From positions 41,481-105,480 of the forward strand of contig NZ_BBKT01000032.1 of NCBI RefSeq assembly GCF_000747665.1: a stretch of DNA of 64,000 nt. The letters are read 5' to 3'. The notes beneath the pieces were generated by a model. It saw nothing but the letters and a program-made list of their open reading frames with translations, was not told the DNA's origin and did no database searches. A program made the position numbers and the translations under genes. Origin of the DNA: Thermoanaerobacterium saccharolyticum (GTDB lineage: Bacteria; Bacillota; Thermoanaerobacteria; Thermoanaerobacterales; Thermoanaerobacteraceae). This document shows positions 62,970 to 64,000 of this stretch, one piece after another. Position 1 is the stretch's first letter; each line of letters begins with the position of its first letter.

Positions 62970-63560
62970 TTATTTTTCAATATATCCTTTATTTATTGCA
63001 TCTTCCAATATATCGTTTATAAACTGCCATAATTCTGGCGCTATCTCGCTGACTATTTTATTCCTCTCAAGAACTTGATAGCTTTTGACACCATGCTGTC
63101 TCCACGAATGCCCATTTGTATAGTAATTATGTATTATAGGTTGCATTCTATCAAGAGCAGATGCGAATTTTGCATCTTTAGTTTTGCGCTCTTCAAATTC
63201 TTCCCACAAGGCTTTTATCTCGCCTGCCTGATCTTCAGGCAAAATATTAAATATCCTCTTTGCTGCTTTTTTCTCTCTTTCTGCCTTGTCTTCATAACCT
63301 TTCTCATCGTATACAAATGTGTCACCAGCATCAATCTCTACAATATCGTGTACAAGCACCATTTTAATCACATGGCTTATATCTATCTTTTCAGAAGCGT
63401 ATTCAGAAAGGAGTAACGCCATCATTGCAAGATGCCAAGAATGCTCAGCATCGTTCTCATGGCGCGTACCATCCATAAGAAGCGTCTGCCTAAATACTTG
63501 CTTTAGCTTGTCTATCTCTTTCAAAAACTCTATCTGCTTTTTAAGCCTTTCATTTTCCAT
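62970..63560 (-). CDS. HD-domain nucleotidase-like protein (YfbR/HDDC2 type)
   Basis: A 196-residue HD protein: HENDAEHSWHLAMMALLLSE carries the first His pair, MVLVHDIVEIDAGDTFVYDE the HD and second Asp, ASALDRMQPIIHNYYTNGHS the final Asp. This pattern is that of the YfbR/HDDC2 5'-nucleotidase-like group. Start at the ATG at 63560, 9 bases after AGGGG. Probably co-transcribed with tyrS. Confidence 0.88.
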   Translation of the reverse strand: MENERLKKQIEFLKEIDKLKQVFRQTLLMDGTRHENDAEHSWHLAMMALLLSEYASEKIDISHVIKMVLVHDIVEIDAGDTFVYDEKGYEDKAEREKKAAKRIFNILPEDQAGEIKALWEEFEERKTKDAKFASALDRMQPIIHNYYTNGHSWRQHGVKSYQVLERNKIVSEIAPELWQFINDILEDAINKGYIEK

Positions 63561-63613
63561 AAGCAAATACCCCTCTTTTCGCATATATTTTTATTATATA
63601 CCAAAGAGCTTAC

Positions 63614-63638
63614 TAAAAAAAGCATGCCTCAGCATGCT
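63614..63638 (-). terminator. Terminator of the transcript entering from the right edge
   Basis: AGCATGC CTCA GCATGCT, perfect 7-bp stem, followed on the minus strand by T6-7. It ends transcription of the gene at 63760-64000. Confidence 0.8.
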
Positions 63639-63759
63639 GTTTGTGTCAAGTAGTTGTTGGCAAATTTTTTTTCTTCAAATGTTATCCGCATAATGTTTAA
63701 CATATTGTGAATTTTCGTGCAATTGTTTTTGCTCTATTCTTCTTTTTATATTGCACCTT

Positions 63760-64000
63760 TTATATGACTTTTAGTTCACTTAAGCATTTGTATCTGAGTA
63801 TTTCCCTTATTGCTTTTCGACTGTTTGTCATTGCACAACCTTCAAACGGCATACCGCCTCTTTGTATGTGATATGTCTTTGCTTTTTTCTGTTTTTTGTT
63901 TACATCAGCTGCTGATAGTTTTATTTCTTCTTTTATCTCTGCTAATTTTTCTTCTGAAATTGTCACATTAAAATATGCTTCTACAACACTATTAAGTTTT
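63760..64000 (-). CDS. C-terminal end of an unrecognised, possibly transposase-like protein (partial)
   Basis: 79 open residues enter from the right edge (KLNSVVEAYFNVTISEEKLA onward) and end RYKCLSELKVI. The middle reads KTYHIQRGGMPFEGCAMTNS then RKAIREIL. The basic, compact ending resembles the C-termini of UPF0236/ISLre2-type transposases common in thermophilic clostridia, but this is recollection, not proof. The GTG at 63966 is not a believable start, since the frame continues upstream. No clear terminal inverted repeat is visible. Confidence 0.45.
   Translation of the reverse strand, partial: KLNSVVEAYFNVTISEEKLAEIKEEIKLSAADVNKKQKKAKTYHIQRGGMPFEGCAMTNSRKAIREILRYKCLSELKVI

Noticed and set aside
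1..64000. CRISPR arrays, prophage, rRNA genes or complete insertion sequences
   Set aside because: No spaced direct repeats, phage structural genes, rRNA sequence or complete transposase was seen in the window.

Overview
The window reads as one stretch of an AT-rich, endospore-forming, flagellated, anaerobic Firmicute chromosome. The evidence is: spore genes (YyaC-type protease, GerM-domain lipoprotein, Spo0E-like phosphatase), a Gram-positive flagellar late operon with CsrA/FliW, rubrerythrin/peroxiredoxin oxygen defence, anaerobic cobalamin synthesis (CbiC/D/E/X), a SAM-I riboswitch before metK, strong AGGAGG ribosome sites and frequent GTG/TTG starts. Gene content and protein style suggest Thermoanaerobacterium or a near relative; this is inference, with no database search behind it.

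Layout. 1-2.5 kb: end of a cobalamin operon. 2.6-9.7 kb: housekeeping and signalling genes (hemerythrin, NiaR, a membrane HD-GYP protein preceded by a 27-residue peptide gene, HPF, a polar amino-acid ABC transporter, a zinc-ribbon protein). 9.9-12.9 kb: fliT-fliS-fliD-flaG and a Spo0E-like gene. 13-16.4 kb: a radical-SAM/DUF4130 pair and an NlpC/P60 protein. 16.5-25.5 kb: a legionaminic-acid-type nonulosonate operon ending (upstream side) in a Maf flagellin glycosyltransferase. 25.7-27.9 kb: a LAGLIDADG endonuclease gene convergent with a flagellin gene that is split by a group I intron. 28-33.7 kb: csrA-fliW-flgL-flgK-flgN-flgM-yvyF-comF. 33.7-40.5 kb: recD2, a possible ComK-like protein, HD-GYP, metK, rbr/prx and three tRNAs. 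40.8-54.6 kb: cell-envelope, spore, two-component, amino-sugar and small membrane genes. 54.6-57.3 kb: an accessory patch with a GC-rich truncated SDR gene, an ORF fragment and a HepT/MntA toxin-antitoxin pair. 57.4-60.5 kb: a pantothenate operon (panG-B-C-D) with a structured leader. 60.5-64 kb: capA, tyrS, an HD protein and the end of a transposase-like gene.

How it fits together. Most of 9.9-33.7 kb serves one organelle. Recognisable sigma-28 promoters (TAAA/TAAT, 14-15 nt, GCCGATAT) precede comF, flgM, hag, flaG and the Spo0E-like gene. FliW and CsrA are encoded just upstream of flagellin, and the flagellin leader carries a hairpin that looks like a CsrA site. The nonulosonate operon and Maf protein very likely glycosylate that flagellin.

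Main points for a second look. (1) The flagellin gene carries a compact ORF-less group I intron, and a homing-endonuclease gene sits outside it, just past the stop codon on the opposite strand. (2) Eight genes (cbiX, fliT, legI, maf, flgK, mntA, panB, panC) are broken by ten single-base length changes, all in A/T homopolymers of 7-9 bases, nine of them one base too long. This points to sequencing/assembly error or a slippage-prone genome more than to true gene loss. (3) The pan operon leader contains a hairpin with two bulged A residues and mutually exclusive pairings with a terminator and the ribosome-binding site. (4) A tiny secreted-peptide-like gene lies directly before a polytopic membrane HD-GYP protein.
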